A program made the position numbers and the translations under genes. Of a stretch of 64,000 bases of DNA, positions 43,817-53,029 are shown piece by piece. Location of the stretch: NCBI GenBank assembly GCA_017474385.1, contig JAFVHU010000006.1, positions 1 to 64,000 of the forward strand, written 5' to 3'. The number at the start of each line of letters is the position of its first letter. Within the stretch, counting starts at the first letter, position 1. The DNA is from Afipia sp. Its GTDB lineage: Bacteria; Pseudomonadota; Alphaproteobacteria; Rhizobiales; Xanthobacteraceae. Below the pieces are notes generated by a model that saw only the letters and a program-made list of their open reading frames with translations, was not told the origin of the DNA and did no database searches.

Positions 43817-44029
43817 TCAGCAACCGGTAAATTTTGCGGAAGGTCCTTCGAGGCGATTGCGAAGAAATGTCAGGCCGCACACCGTCAGACGTTGCGGATC
43901 GGTCTCGCCGGCGGAAGAAAGGGTTTCGATATATGTGTCGACGCTTTCGCGAGCTTCCTTGAGTTCTTCTTCGTCCAGGTTACGCATCATCCCGAACGTA
44001 TGAATAATCCGATCGACCACTTCTTCCAA
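43817..44029 (-). CDS. Hypothetical 70-residue protein, TTG start
   Basis: MEEVVDRIIHTFGMMRNLDEEELKEARESVDTYIETLSSAGETDPQRLTVCGLTFLRNRLEGPSAKFTGC. Start is TTG at 44029, decided by an ideal AAGGAGG ribosome site six bases upstream; no ATG lies nearby. Acidic, helical, no signal. Not recognised. Confidence 0.7.
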   Translation of the reverse strand: MEEVVDRIIHTFGMMRNLDEEELKEARESVDTYIETLSSAGETDPQRLTVCGLTFLRNRLEGPSAKFTGC

Positions 44030-44182
44030 AAGCGCCTCCTTATCCTCATCAACTCTATGAGATAACGGCGGCGCAGCAAAAAGGTTCCCCCAACAACACC
44101 TGCCCTTCAGGCCAATTTGCTGCTATTTGATCGACGCGATTTTTAACGGCACTCCGGCGATGTCCGAAGAAGGATAAGAAAC

Positions 44183-44632
44183 ATGCGTTATCTGCACACC
44201 ATGCTGCGCGTCCGTAACCTCGATGTCGCTCTCAAGTTCTACAGCGACGCGCTGGGGTTGAAGGAAGTCCGCCGGACGGAAAGCGAGAAAGGCCGATTTA
44301 CGCTGGTGTTTCTGTGCGCGAGCGAAGACGAGAGCCTGCTCAAGCAGGTCAACGGACGCGGCGCGCCGCTGGTCGAACTCACATACAACTGGGATGAAGA
44401 GACCTATGGCGAGGATCGCTACTTCGGCCATCTCGCCTACGAGGTCGACGATATCTACGCGACCTGCGACCGGCTGATGAAGCTCGGCATCACCATCAAC
44501 CGTCCGCCGCGCGACGGTCAGATGGCTTTCATCCGCTCACCCGATCTGCATTCCATCGAACTCTTGCAGAAGGGCGACGCCCTCGCGCCGAAGGAGCCGT
44601 GGAGTTCGATGCCGAACACCGGACACTGGTGA
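44183..44632 (+). CDS. gloA: Lactoylglutathione lyase-like VOC protein (glyoxalase I)
   Basis: 149 residues with two VOC modules. Metal-ligand candidates: H5 ([10 protein letters not shown]), E in VELTYNW, H in FGHLAYEV and E in HSIELLQ, the H/E/H/E set of Ni-dependent glyoxalase I. Length fits GloA. Role: methylglyoxal detoxification in the cytosol. Confidence 0.9.
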   Translation: MRYLHTMLRVRNLDVALKFYSDALGLKEVRRTESEKGRFTLVFLCASEDESLLKQVNGRGAPLVELTYNWDEETYGEDRYFGHLAYEVDDIYATCDRLMKLGITINRPPRDGQMAFIRSPDLHSIELLQKGDALAPKEPWSSMPNTGHW

Positions 44633-44735
44633 TTTTTGCAGCGCGATTGCGATCCAATCGATTCTTATTTTCGGAACAAGAGCATCGCCGCCACGTTCTC
44701 CATGACATTGTGATTAATGCATGGAGGCAAAAAAA

Positions 44736-44816
44736 ATGGGACGCGGAATCTTGTTGTGGCTGCTGGGCGTGCCGATCCCTGTGATCATCCTGCTCTGGCT
44801 TTTCTTCGGCCGCTAA
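44736..44816 (+). CDS. 26-residue single-span membrane micropeptide
   Basis: MGRGILLWLLGVPIPVIILLWLFFGR: two basic residues, a hydrophobic span broken by PIP, and a terminal Arg. A GGAGG ribosome site sits eight bases before the ATG. I recall similar MGRGILLWLLGxPIPxIILL peptides in other proteobacteria. Function unknown. Confidence 0.7.
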   Translation: MGRGILLWLLGVPIPVIILLWLFFGR

Positions 44817-44886
44817 AACTCGTCTGGTTTCGACAGAAAGTCCCTGTGCAAGGCAGGGCTTTCACGCCGAGAACTGCGCATGCAGT

Positions 44887-45210
44887 TCAGGGTTTTCTGC
44901 AATCGGCCGTCGCTTCCACAAGCTTGACGAGCTTGTTGCCCGCAGCTTTCAGAATACACATTTCGATTTGTTTGCCGGCAGGGACCGGCTTTACACAAAT
45001 GATCTGCGGATTGTCGTCATACACGGCCGTCGAGAATTTGCAGTTCGCCTGACACGACGCGGTGTAATTGAAGGGGTTGGTCAGCAACACGCTGGCCGAC
45101 TGCTCGCCCGGCAGGATCGTGCAGACGATGGGGACAGGCTCGGCATGGAGCGCTGACGACAGGCTTCCCGCCAGAACTGTAATAAAAATCAGGATACTTC
45201 TGCGCAGCAT
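44887..45210 (-). CDS. Hypothetical small secreted Cys-rich protein
   Basis: 107 residues. Sec signal MLRRSILIFITVLAGSLSSALHA then EPVPIVCTILPGEQSASVLLTNPFNYTASCQANCKFST. Six cysteines in the mature part could give up to three disulfides. Not recognised. Confidence 0.75.
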   Translation of the reverse strand: MLRRSILIFITVLAGSLSSALHAEPVPIVCTILPGEQSASVLLTNPFNYTASCQANCKFSTAVYDDNPQIICVKPVPAGKQIEMCILKAAGNKLVKLVEATADCRKP

Positions 45211-45379
45211 GACTCAGCCGTGGTTGCTTCCGGCAATACGGTAGCAAGACCGGATGCCCGAGACGAGGATTTCATGGCAACGGCCCAATCCGGCGTCCAT
45301 TCGGCCTCTTCTTGAGTTGCAAGAATCCGCGATCTCTGTTCGAAATCGTTGACCGGGTGAGTACCGTCAGGCGGTCATC

Positions 45380-46030
45380 TTGCAAAACGTGGTCAACGCA
45401 TTCCTGCTGGTCTATGCCGCGCTGTTTCCGATCGTCAATCCGGTCGGCAGCGCGCCCCTGTTCCTGCGCATGACCCGCGGGCGCACCACGGCCGAGCGCA
45501 GCGTTCTTGCGTTGAACGTGGCGCGAAACAGTTTCTTCCTCTTGCTTGGATCGCTGTTCATCGGCTCGCATGTTCTCGAATTCTTCGGGATCACCTTGCC
45601 CGTGGTCCGCGTGGCCGGTGGGCTCGTGGTGGCGGCGTTCGGGTGGCAGATGTTGCACGCGCCGGAAGATGCCGATCCGGATCGCGCAAAGGTCGATACC
45701 GGCCCCGCGATCGACGCGTTCTATCCGCTGACCATGCCGCTGACCGTCGGCCCCGGATCGATCTCCGTTGCGGTCACGCTCGGAAGCCAGCGTCCGACAC
45801 CGACGGCGGATTTCACCCAACTGGCGATTCTCGGCGGCGCTGCCGTGGCGGGTCTTGCCGCCATCGCCCTCACGATCTTTGTTTGCTACCGCTTTGCCGA
45901 TCGCATCATCATGTTTCTGGGTACGCGCGGCACGAACGTCGTGATGCGTCTTTCGGCTTTCATCCTGCTCTGCATCGGCATTCAGATCATCTGGAATGGA
46001 TGCAGCGCGTTGCTCGGCAAGGCCGTTTGA
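45380..46030 (+). CDS. MarC/UPF0056 family membrane protein
   Basis: 216 residues, six helices. Seen: FLLVYAALFPIVNPVGSAPLFLRMT and YPLTMPLTVGPGSISVAVTLG, both MarC signatures. Start TTG at 45380 fits the family N-terminus (AGGCGG upstream). The name is historical; the transport role is not established. Confidence 0.9.
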   Translation: MQNVVNAFLLVYAALFPIVNPVGSAPLFLRMTRGRTTAERSVLALNVARNSFFLLLGSLFIGSHVLEFFGITLPVVRVAGGLVVAAFGWQMLHAPEDADPDRAKVDTGPAIDAFYPLTMPLTVGPGSISVAVTLGSQRPTPTADFTQLAILGGAAVAGLAAIALTIFVCYRFADRIIMFLGTRGTNVVMRLSAFILLCIGIQIIWNGCSALLGKAV

Positions 46031-46198
46031 CCTGCGCCCTACGTTGCCCGTCCCTGCGCCTCACGAATTTGCGCATCGCAACAAATCAGGTATGGCGGTT
46101 CAGGAGGCCAATTTCGCGAGGGATTTCAATTAAGCATGAGTTCCCTCCCTCCGAACGGCGCATTGAATATGACGGTAATTTTCGCTAGGTCTTGAGTG

Positions 46199-47110
46199 AT
46201 GCAGGCCCTCGGATGGCCGCCACGCCAGGGTCTGTCATTGATGCCTCGCTTTGCTCACGGTCGTAAAACCGCTTCAACAATCGCGGCGATGGTCAGCGCG
46301 TTTGCGCTTGGCCTGTCTGCTCTTGCGATGAGCCCGGTCGCAACTCACGCCGAACAGGCAACGTCCGGCGCCAGCGTGCCCGTCTCCGACGATCTCAACA
46401 GCGTCTTCAAGACCCAGCCCTGCGTGCAATCCAAATCGCTTGCACAGCTCGACGCACCGATCACTCGTCTCGCGAAGAAGCTCGATGCCCACGAGCCTGT
46501 GACCATTGTCGCCGTCGGCTCGTCATCGACCGGTGGTGCGGGCGCAAGTTCACCGGCGTTTTCATATCCCAGCCGCCTTGAGCGCGAACTGCGCCAGAGG
46601 TTTCCGGAGACACCGATCACCGTGATCAATCGCGGCATCAACGGCGAAGACGCCGCCGCCATGATGGAGCGGATGGACGCGGTTCTCGAGCCCAAGCCCG
46701 ATCTGGTGATCTGGCAGCTCGGCACCAACACGGTGCTTCGCGACGGCAACATCCCCGAAACCGCCAACCTGATGCAGGCCGGAATTGCGCGCATCAGGAA
46801 AACCGGTGCGGATGTGCTGCTGATCGATCCGCAATTCGCGCCGCGCGTCAACGCCAAGGCCGGCGCCAGCGAGATGGTCGGACTTATCGCCTATGTCGCC
46901 AAGCAGGCGCACGTTCCTTTATTCAGGCGTTTCGTGGCGATGCGGCACTGGCATGAAGATCAGGCCATTGCATTCGACCGGTTCATTTCCGCAGACGGCT
47001 TGCATATGAACGATTGGGGCTATTCCTGCCTCGCCCGTCTGCTTGCAGAGAACATCACGGCCACGGTTGCGCGGTCGCGTTCCGTCGCCGGCGTAAGGCC
47101 GTTTCTGTAA
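46199..47110 (+). CDS. SGNH/GDSL-type hydrolase, secreted
   Basis: 303 residues from the ATG at 46199 (GTG 46196 and ATG 46241 are alternatives; the signal peptide MPRFAHGRKTASTIAAMVSAFALGLSALA begins at 46241). Blocks: VAVGSSSTGG (Ser nucleophile region), NRGINGEDAAAM (Gly), WQLGTNTV (Asn) and SADGLHMNDWG (Asp-His). Periplasmic esterase or deacetylase; substrate unknown. Confidence 0.88.
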   Translation: MQALGWPPRQGLSLMPRFAHGRKTASTIAAMVSAFALGLSALAMSPVATHAEQATSGASVPVSDDLNSVFKTQPCVQSKSLAQLDAPITRLAKKLDAHEPVTIVAVGSSSTGGAGASSPAFSYPSRLERELRQRFPETPITVINRGINGEDAAAMMERMDAVLEPKPDLVIWQLGTNTVLRDGNIPETANLMQAGIARIRKTGADVLLIDPQFAPRVNAKAGASEMVGLIAYVAKQAHVPLFRRFVAMRHWHEDQAIAFDRFISADGLHMNDWGYSCLARLLAENITATVARSRSVAGVRPFL

Positions 47111-47234
47111 CGGCTGACCATCACCTCATAATTTTTCAAAATGTGATAGTATCCGGTTTCCGGATGACGCATATCGCATGCAGCAACTGAACCCCGACAC
47201 AAAACATTGGGGGTTCGGCCTGTATGAGAACCGC

Positions 47235-48209
47235 ATGACGCATTCGCACGATACTGCTCACGACCATGCTGATCATCAGCATCAGGGGCATGACCATGGA
47301 CATGGTCACGGACATGCCGGGCACGTTCATGCGCCTGCGAATTTCGGCCCGGCCTTTGCGATCGGAATTGCGCTCAACACAACCTTCGTCATCGTCGAAG
47401 CGATCTACGGCTACACCAGCAACTCGACGGCGTTGATCGCCGATGCCGGGCACAACCTGTCCGATGTTCTGGGGCTGGTGGTCGCGTGGATCGCAGTTGT
47501 CCTCTCCAAGCGTCCACCCTCTGCGCGCTACACCTATGGCCTGCGCGGCTCATCCATCCTGGCGGCGCTGTTCAATGCGGTCTTCCTGCTGATTGCCGTG
47601 GGCGCGATCGGCTGGCAGGCCGTGCTGCGATTGTTCAATCCCGAGCCCGTGGGCGAGATGACCGTGATGATCGTCGCGGCCATCGGAATCGGCATCAACG
47701 GATTCACCGCATTGTTGTTCGCGTCCGGCCGCAAGAGCGATCTCAATATCCGGGGCGCCTATCTGCACATGGCCGCGGACGCGGCCGTATCAGCCGGTGT
47801 CGTCATCGCCGCGCTGATCATCATGTTCACGGGCTGGGTACGGCTGGATGCGATCACGAGCCTTGCGATCGTTGCGATCATCGTCTGGGGCACATGGGGC
47901 CTTCTGCGCGACAGCACGGCGATGTCGCTTGGCGCGGTTCCGTCAGACATCGATCCCGTTGCGGTTCGTGAGTACCTCGAGCAGCGTCCCGGCGTGAGCC
48001 AGGTTTGCGACCTGCACATCTGGCCGATGAGCACGACCGAGTCCGCGTTGACCTGTCATCTGGTGATGCCCGCAGGCCATCCGGACGACGCCTTCCTGGT
48101 TCAGGCAACGTCACATCTGAAAGAAACCTTCGGTATCCAGCACACCACGATCCAGATCGTGACCAGCGCGGTCACGGCATGCGCGCTCGCCCCGAAAGGC
48201 GCCGTTTAA
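47235..48209 (+). CDS. Cation diffusion facilitator (zinc-type) exporter
   Basis: 324 residues from the ATG at 47235. A His-rich cytosolic N-terminus (HDHADHQHQGHDHGHGHGHAGH) precedes six helices. Helix 2 has NSTALIADAGHNLSDVLGL (H-x-x-x-D) and helix 5 HMAADAAVSAGV (H-x-x-x-D), the HDHD zinc site of ZitB/ZnT-like CDFs. C-terminal cytoplasmic domain present (SQVCDLHIWPMSTTESALTCH). Start at 47178 would add a non-family leader. Confidence 0.93.
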   Translation: MTHSHDTAHDHADHQHQGHDHGHGHGHAGHVHAPANFGPAFAIGIALNTTFVIVEAIYGYTSNSTALIADAGHNLSDVLGLVVAWIAVVLSKRPPSARYTYGLRGSSILAALFNAVFLLIAVGAIGWQAVLRLFNPEPVGEMTVMIVAAIGIGINGFTALLFASGRKSDLNIRGAYLHMAADAAVSAGVVIAALIIMFTGWVRLDAITSLAIVAIIVWGTWGLLRDSTAMSLGAVPSDIDPVAVREYLEQRPGVSQVCDLHIWPMSTTESALTCHLVMPAGHPDDAFLVQATSHLKETFGIQHTTIQIVTSAVTACALAPKGAV

Positions 48210-48254
48210 AGCGAGTTGTTCGTGATTGTGAACCGTTGCGCGGCTGATATCGGC

Positions 48255-48959
48255 TCAGGCAGCGCCCAGATACGCGGCTTTCACCTTCGGGTCCGACAGC
48301 AGCGTCGCGCCGTCGCCCTCCAGCGCGACCTTGCCGGTCTCCAGTACGTAGCCGCGGTCGGCGATCTCGAGCGCAGCGCTGGCGTTCTGCTCAACGAGCA
48401 GAACGGTCACGCCTTCCTTTCGTAGAGACACAATCGCAGCGAGGATCTGATCGACGAGGGTCGGCGACAATCCGAGCGAAGGTTCATCCAGCAGCAGCAG
48501 CTTCGGCTTGCCCATCAATGCGCGCCCGATCGCCAGCATTTGTTGCTGACCGCCGGACAATCCTCCGGCAAGCTGACGGCGCTTCTCGGCAAGGATCGGA
48601 AACATCCCGAACACGCGGTCGCGGTCGTTCTCGATCTCGTTGTCCCGGCGCATGTAAGCGCCAAGGCGCAGATTGTCCTCGACACTCAGCGGCCCGAAAA
48701 TCTGGCGGCCTTCGGGCGACTGCGTCATGCCGAGCTGCACTCGCCGGTGCGGCTTGAGGCGGTCGATACGCTCTCCCAGAAAGCGGATTTCACCCGCCGT
48801 GACCGGCTGAACGCCAGACAACGCCCTGAGCAGTGTCGTTTTCCCGGCGCCGTTGGAGCCGATCAGTGCGACGACCTCACCCGCCCGCACGGCAAGGTTC
48901 ACGCCGTGCAGCACTTCGATCCGGCCATAGGCGCTGCGGAGGTTGGCAACTTCAAGCAC
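48255..48959 (-). CDS. livF: Branched-chain-type ABC transporter, ATP-binding protein LivF
   Basis: 234 residues from a GTG at 48959, decided by the GGGAGG ribosome site and the family start VLEVANLRSAYGRIEVLHGV. Walker A GSNGAGKTT, signature LSGGQQQML, Walker B LLLLDEPSLGLSP. Overlaps livG by eight bases. Confidence 0.93.
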   Translation of the reverse strand: MLEVANLRSAYGRIEVLHGVNLAVRAGEVVALIGSNGAGKTTLLRALSGVQPVTAGEIRFLGERIDRLKPHRRVQLGMTQSPEGRQIFGPLSVEDNLRLGAYMRRDNEIENDRDRVFGMFPILAEKRRQLAGGLSGGQQQMLAIGRALMGKPKLLLLDEPSLGLSPTLVDQILAAIVSLRKEGVTVLLVEQNASAALEIADRGYVLETGKVALEGDGATLLSDPKVKAAYLGAA

Positions 48960-49734
48960 GCGCAGCCTCCCTCGCTCCGTGTTTGCCGAGATAGGCTTCA
49001 AGGACCGCCGGATTGTCACGCACCTCGTGCGGCTTGCCATCGGCGATAGGTTTGCCACGGTTCAAAACAAGGATGTGGTCGGAAATTTTCATCACAAGCT
49101 TCATGTCGTGCTCGACAAGAACGACCGCTATGCCCTTGGCGGCGACGCGCCGGATAAGCTCTTCGATCTCTTCGGTCTCGACCGCGTTGCAGCCTGCGGC
49201 CGGTTCATCGAGCAGCAGCACGCGAGGTTCGGAGGCCAGCGCGCGCGCGATTTCGAGGCGTTTGCACGCGCCGTAGGACAACGACCCCGCCGCGACATCT
49301 GCGCTGGTTCTCAACCCAACGTCGTTGAGAAAGGTCAGCGCGGCATCACGCGTCTGCGCATTTTGCCGCGTCACCGACGGCAGCCGGAACAGATCCGCGA
49401 GCAGATTGCAGCGCTCCCGCAGATGACGGCCGACCATGACGTTCTCGGCAGCCGTCATGCGCTGGAATATCTGGAGGTTCTGGAAAGTCCGCGACATGCC
49501 GCGCGTGGCGAGCTTGTCCGGCGTCAAACCTGTGACGTCCTCGCCCGACAGTTCGACCTGTCCTTGATCGCGCTCATAAACGCCGGAGACGATATTGAAC
49601 AGCGTGGTCTTGCCCGCGCCATTCGGTCCGATGATCGACAAAATCTGCCCCGGACTGACAGCAAAGCTGACACCGTCGATGGCTTTGACGCCGCCGAACG
49701 AGATTCCGATATCTTTCGCTGCGAGGATCGTCAT
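48952..49734 (-). CDS. livG: Branched-chain-type ABC transporter, ATP-binding protein LivG
   Basis: 260 residues. Walker A GPNGAGKTT, signature LSYGACKRLEIA (degenerate SYG form usual in LivG), Walker B VLLLDEPAAGCN. ATGA overlap with livM. Confidence 0.93.
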   Translation of the reverse strand: MTILAAKDIGISFGGVKAIDGVSFAVSPGQILSIIGPNGAGKTTLFNIVSGVYERDQGQVELSGEDVTGLTPDKLATRGMSRTFQNLQIFQRMTAAENVMVGRHLRERCNLLADLFRLPSVTRQNAQTRDAALTFLNDVGLRTSADVAAGSLSYGACKRLEIARALASEPRVLLLDEPAAGCNAVETEEIEELIRRVAAKGIAVVLVEHDMKLVMKISDHILVLNRGKPIADGKPHEVRDNPAVLEAYLGKHGAREAARA

Positions 49735-50678
49735 GCCTTCGTCCTCTTTGCGAGCACACGGGACAGCGTCGGGACAATGCCGTCGCGCATGAAGATCATC
49801 GAGACAATGATGATGAAGCCGAGCAGCAGGTGCTCATATTCCTGAAATACTGTCAGCACCTGCGGCAAGGTGATGAGCACCGCAGCGCCGACAATGCTGC
49901 CGACGACCGAGCCGAGCCCGCCCAGCACAACCATCGTCACCATTTCCACGGAATGGAGAAACCCGGCCTGATCGGGATTGATGAAGCCATTCATGAGCGC
50001 AAGGACAGAGCCTGCGACCGACGCGTAAGCGGCCGCAATGACGAAAGCCTGCAACTTGAAACGCGCGACATCGATGCCGGCCACGCGTGCTGCGACCTCG
50101 CTGTCATGCAGCGCACGGAAGGCGCGTCCGGTCGGCGTGTCGTTCAGGTTGAGAGCGATCCATGTTCCGATAATCAGAAGCCCGCCCGAAACCCAGTACC
50201 AGGTGTCCGAGCCACTGACTCGCCACCCGAACAGCACCAGCTTCGCCACCGGCATGCCATCCGGACCGCCGGTCCAGCGGCTCTCCGTGGTGATCACAAG
50301 CGCCACGAGCACGCCGAGGCCCAGCGTTGCAATGGCGAGGTAGTGCCCTTTCAGTTTCAGAATGGGGCGGCCGACGAGATAGGCCAATACCGAAGAAATG
50401 AAGCAGCCGAGCAAAAGCGCTGCCCATGGCGGTATTCCGAAGTGCGCAGGACCGATGGCGACCGCATAGGCCCCGATCCCGAAAAATCCCGCATGACCGA
50501 GGCTGACCTGCCCGGCCGATCCCATCAGGACGTTAAGACCGATCGCCGCGAGCGCTGATACCCACACCAGCGACGCCACGCGAAAATAATAGCTCGATGG
50601 AAATATCAGCGGCAGTACCGCGACGATGACCGCGAGCACGATCAGGATCAGATAGCGATGGCCAATCTTCTGCAACAC
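49731..50678 (-). CDS. livM: Branched-chain-type ABC transporter, permease LivM
   Basis: 315 residues, GTG start at 50678 with AGGG upstream. LivM features: GLNVLMGSAGQVSLGHAGFFGIGAYAVAI and AALGLGVL-type helices, with VLGGLGSVVGSIVGAAVL near the end. Confidence 0.93.
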   Translation of the reverse strand: MLQKIGHRYLILIVLAVIVAVLPLIFPSSYYFRVASLVWVSALAAIGLNVLMGSAGQVSLGHAGFFGIGAYAVAIGPAHFGIPPWAALLLGCFISSVLAYLVGRPILKLKGHYLAIATLGLGVLVALVITTESRWTGGPDGMPVAKLVLFGWRVSGSDTWYWVSGGLLIIGTWIALNLNDTPTGRAFRALHDSEVAARVAGIDVARFKLQAFVIAAAYASVAGSVLALMNGFINPDQAGFLHSVEMVTMVVLGGLGSVVGSIVGAAVLITLPQVLTVFQEYEHLLLGFIIIVSMIFMRDGIVPTLSRVLAKRTKA

Positions 50679-50681
50679 CGC

Positions 50682-51554
50682 TCAGACCCTTTCCACGGTG
50701 CGCCGGCCGAACAGGCCTTGCGGCATGGCGAACAGTACGAGGAGAATAACGATGAAGGCGAAGGCGTCCTTGTAGGTCGAACTGATGTAACCGACCCCGA
50801 AAGCCTCCAGCAGACCGAGCAATAGCCCACCTGCGACCGCACCGAGCGGATTACCCATGCCCCCTAACATCGCCGCCGCAAATCCCTTCAGCGCGAGCAT
50901 CGTGCCGACGTCGTAGCTCGTGAGTGTGATCGGTGTGATGAGAATACCGGCGATCGCTCCGATCGCCGCCGATCCGCCGAACGCCAGCGCCATCACGGTT
51001 GCGGTGTTGATGCCGACAAGCCGCGCAGCCAGACGGTTCGCAGCGGTCGCGAGCACAGCCTTTCCGAGGACGGTCCGCTCCAGAAATACATAAAGCAGAA
51101 GTACGATCACGGCCGTGCCGCCTAGCACCCAGAAGCTCTGCGGCTGAACCGTCGCACCGAGGAGATGGATCGGCGTATCGCCCGAGATGCTGGGGAGTTT
51201 GTGAAACTGCTTGTCGAACAGGATTTGCGCCGCGCCGCGCAACAGGATCGATGCGCCGATGGTGATGATGATCAGCGTAACCGGCGATGCATCGCGCGCG
51301 GGTTCAATGGCAAGCCAATAGAGCAAGAGCCCGACAATCACAGACACACAGACCGCCAGAACCGCAGCGAGCGGAAGTGGAACCCCGGCGGCCGTGGCGA
51401 ATACCGTCACCATTCCTCCCAGCATGACGAACTCACCCTGGGCGAAATTGACGACGTCGGAAGCGTTGTAGACCAGCGTGAATCCGAGAGCGACGAGAGC
51501 GTAGACCGCGCCCACGGTCAGTCCGGAAATAAGAAATTGGACAAACTCCGGCAT
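50682..51554 (-). CDS. livH: Branched-chain-type ABC transporter, permease LivH
   Basis: 290 residues. LivH features: GLTVGAVYALVALGFTLVYNASDVVNFAQGEFVMLGG, and MALAFGGSAAIGAIAGIL with AMLGGMGNPLGAVAGGLLLGLLEAF. ATG at 51554 has GGAGC before it. Confidence 0.94.
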   Translation of the reverse strand: MPEFVQFLISGLTVGAVYALVALGFTLVYNASDVVNFAQGEFVMLGGMVTVFATAAGVPLPLAAVLAVCVSVIVGLLLYWLAIEPARDASPVTLIIITIGASILLRGAAQILFDKQFHKLPSISGDTPIHLLGATVQPQSFWVLGGTAVIVLLLYVFLERTVLGKAVLATAANRLAARLVGINTATVMALAFGGSAAIGAIAGILITPITLTSYDVGTMLALKGFAAAMLGGMGNPLGAVAGGLLLGLLEAFGVGYISSTYKDAFAFIVILLVLFAMPQGLFGRRTVERV

Positions 51555-51630
51555 ACCGGCTCCACGAACGATGATGGCAGCCGATGGCTGCCGTTCCCGG
51601 CGAAACGAATGAATTCAGGCAGAAATGCTG

Positions 51631-51662
51631 CGCTCCCGGACGGATCAAACTGTCCGGGAGCG
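51631..51662 (-). terminator. Hairpin between livJ and livH
   Basis: Stem CGCTCCCGGAC/GTCCGGGAGCG with a ten-base loop, 15 bases after the livJ stop and before livH. No T run follows, so partial termination or mRNA-end protection is likely rather than full termination. Confidence 0.6.
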
Positions 51663-51677
51663 TCTTGATCGGCTTGC

Positions 51678-52844
51678 TTACGCGCCGGGCTTGATCAAGG
51701 TCCAGTCGCCGCCCTTGATTTCCAGCATACGGAAAGCTGAGAGATCGAGGCCGAGATGATCTGTCGGCGTCATGTTCACAATGCCGCCGGTGCCGACGAA
51801 ACCCTTGGTCTTTTCGATTTCATCGCGGATCTTCTTCGGATCGTTTGAACCCGCGCGCTTCATGGCTTCGACGAGAATATACAGGCCGTCATAGGCGTGG
51901 CCGCCGAAGGTGGAGACCGGGCTCTTCGCGGTGTCCTCATAAGTCTTCTTGTAATCGACAACGACCTTCTTCTGCGGATCGTTATCGGGCAGCTTGTCGC
52001 CGACCAGCAGCGCCGCTGCCGGCAAGCGAATGCCATCAGCCGCAGCGCCCGCGAGTTCGATGAAGCTCTTGGAAGCTACGCCATGGCTCTGGTAGAGCGG
52101 CGTCGCGGTCATGCCGAGCTGCGCGTAGTTACGGGTCACGATCGCCGGTCCCTGCCCGAAGCCAGGATTGACGATGGCCTGAACGCCGGGGGTGTTCTTG
52201 ATCTTCGTCAACTGGCCGGTCATGTCGCTGTCACGCGGACCGTAGCTTTCCTCGGTGACGATCTTGATGTCGTAGTTAGGCGCAACCTTGGTGCACTGCG
52301 CCTTCATCGACGCGCCGAAGCCGTCGGTGCCCGAGATCATCGCAATGTTCGTAAGCTTGCGCTGCTTCAGGTTCTCGAAAATCTTCTCGCACGCCATCTT
52401 GTCGGTGTGCGGCGTCTTGAAGACGTACTTGCGGATCGGATCGATGATTTCGACTGCGCCGCCAAATGAGATGAATGGAACCTGGGCTTCCTCGAACACG
52501 GGGATCATCGCCATGGTCGTGCCGGTTGTCGAACCACCCGCCATCGCGACCACCTTGTCGTCCTCAATCAGACGGGTTGCGAAGGTGCGCGCCTTGTTAG
52601 CATCGCCGCCGTCATCATAGACGATGAGTTCGACCTTCTTGCCGTTGATGCCGCCGGCCGCGTTGATCTTGTCAACGTACATCCGCAGCGTCTTGTCCTC
52701 AGGCTCTCCGAGAAACGCCGCCGGGCCCGTGATCGACAGGACGGAACCGATCTTCACGGTCTGCTGCGCTTGCGCGGCACCGCTGAACGTCAGACCGGCA
52801 ACGCCGGCCGCCAACAGAAATCCCAATGCTGATGCTGGTTTCAC
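51678..52844 (-). CDS. livJ: Branched-chain-type ABC transporter, periplasmic binding protein
   Basis: 388 residues from a GTG at 52844, placed by a strong GGGAGGG ribosome site. Signal peptide VKPASALGFLLAAGVAGLTFSGAAQA then QQTVKIGSVLSITGPAAFLGEPEDKTLRMYVDKINAAGGINGKKVELIVYDDGGDANKA (SBP family 5 of peripheral amino-acid binding proteins). Proximity to paa genes and a shared operator suggest an aromatic acid as ligand; branched-chain amino acids are the alternative. Confidence 0.9.
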   Translation of the reverse strand: MKPASALGFLLAAGVAGLTFSGAAQAQQTVKIGSVLSITGPAAFLGEPEDKTLRMYVDKINAAGGINGKKVELIVYDDGGDANKARTFATRLIEDDKVVAMAGGSTTGTTMAMIPVFEEAQVPFISFGGAVEIIDPIRKYVFKTPHTDKMACEKIFENLKQRKLTNIAMISGTDGFGASMKAQCTKVAPNYDIKIVTEESYGPRDSDMTGQLTKIKNTPGVQAIVNPGFGQGPAIVTRNYAQLGMTATPLYQSHGVASKSFIELAGAAADGIRLPAAALLVGDKLPDNDPQKKVVVDYKKTYEDTAKSPVSTFGGHAYDGLYILVEAMKRAGSNDPKKIRDEIEKTKGFVGTGGIVNMTPTDHLGLDLSAFRMLEIKGGDWTLIKPGA

Positions 52845-52959
52845 AGTTCCCTCCCTGGTGATGGGCGCCCGATTTTTTGAGAGCTTGCCCGGCATGTTTC
52901 CAACCACAGAGCGACGATAGTTTCAAGTGCAACTATTGTCGCTTCTAGCCATCAATATA

Positions 52960-52981
52960 ATTGACCGAACGGTTGGTCAAT
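52960..52981. promoter_or_regulatory. Candidate PaaR operator between livJ and paaG
   Basis: Palindrome ATTGACC-GAACGGTT-GGTCAAT with perfect 7-base arms and a largely symmetric centre, 48 bases before the paaG start and about 115 before livJ. It looks like a TetR-type operator; the local TetR is PaaR (55650). Confidence 0.6.
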
Positions 52982-53029
52982 AGTAATCTGCCTTCCAATG
53001 GCTGACCAAGAAGCCAACGGGAGGACTGT

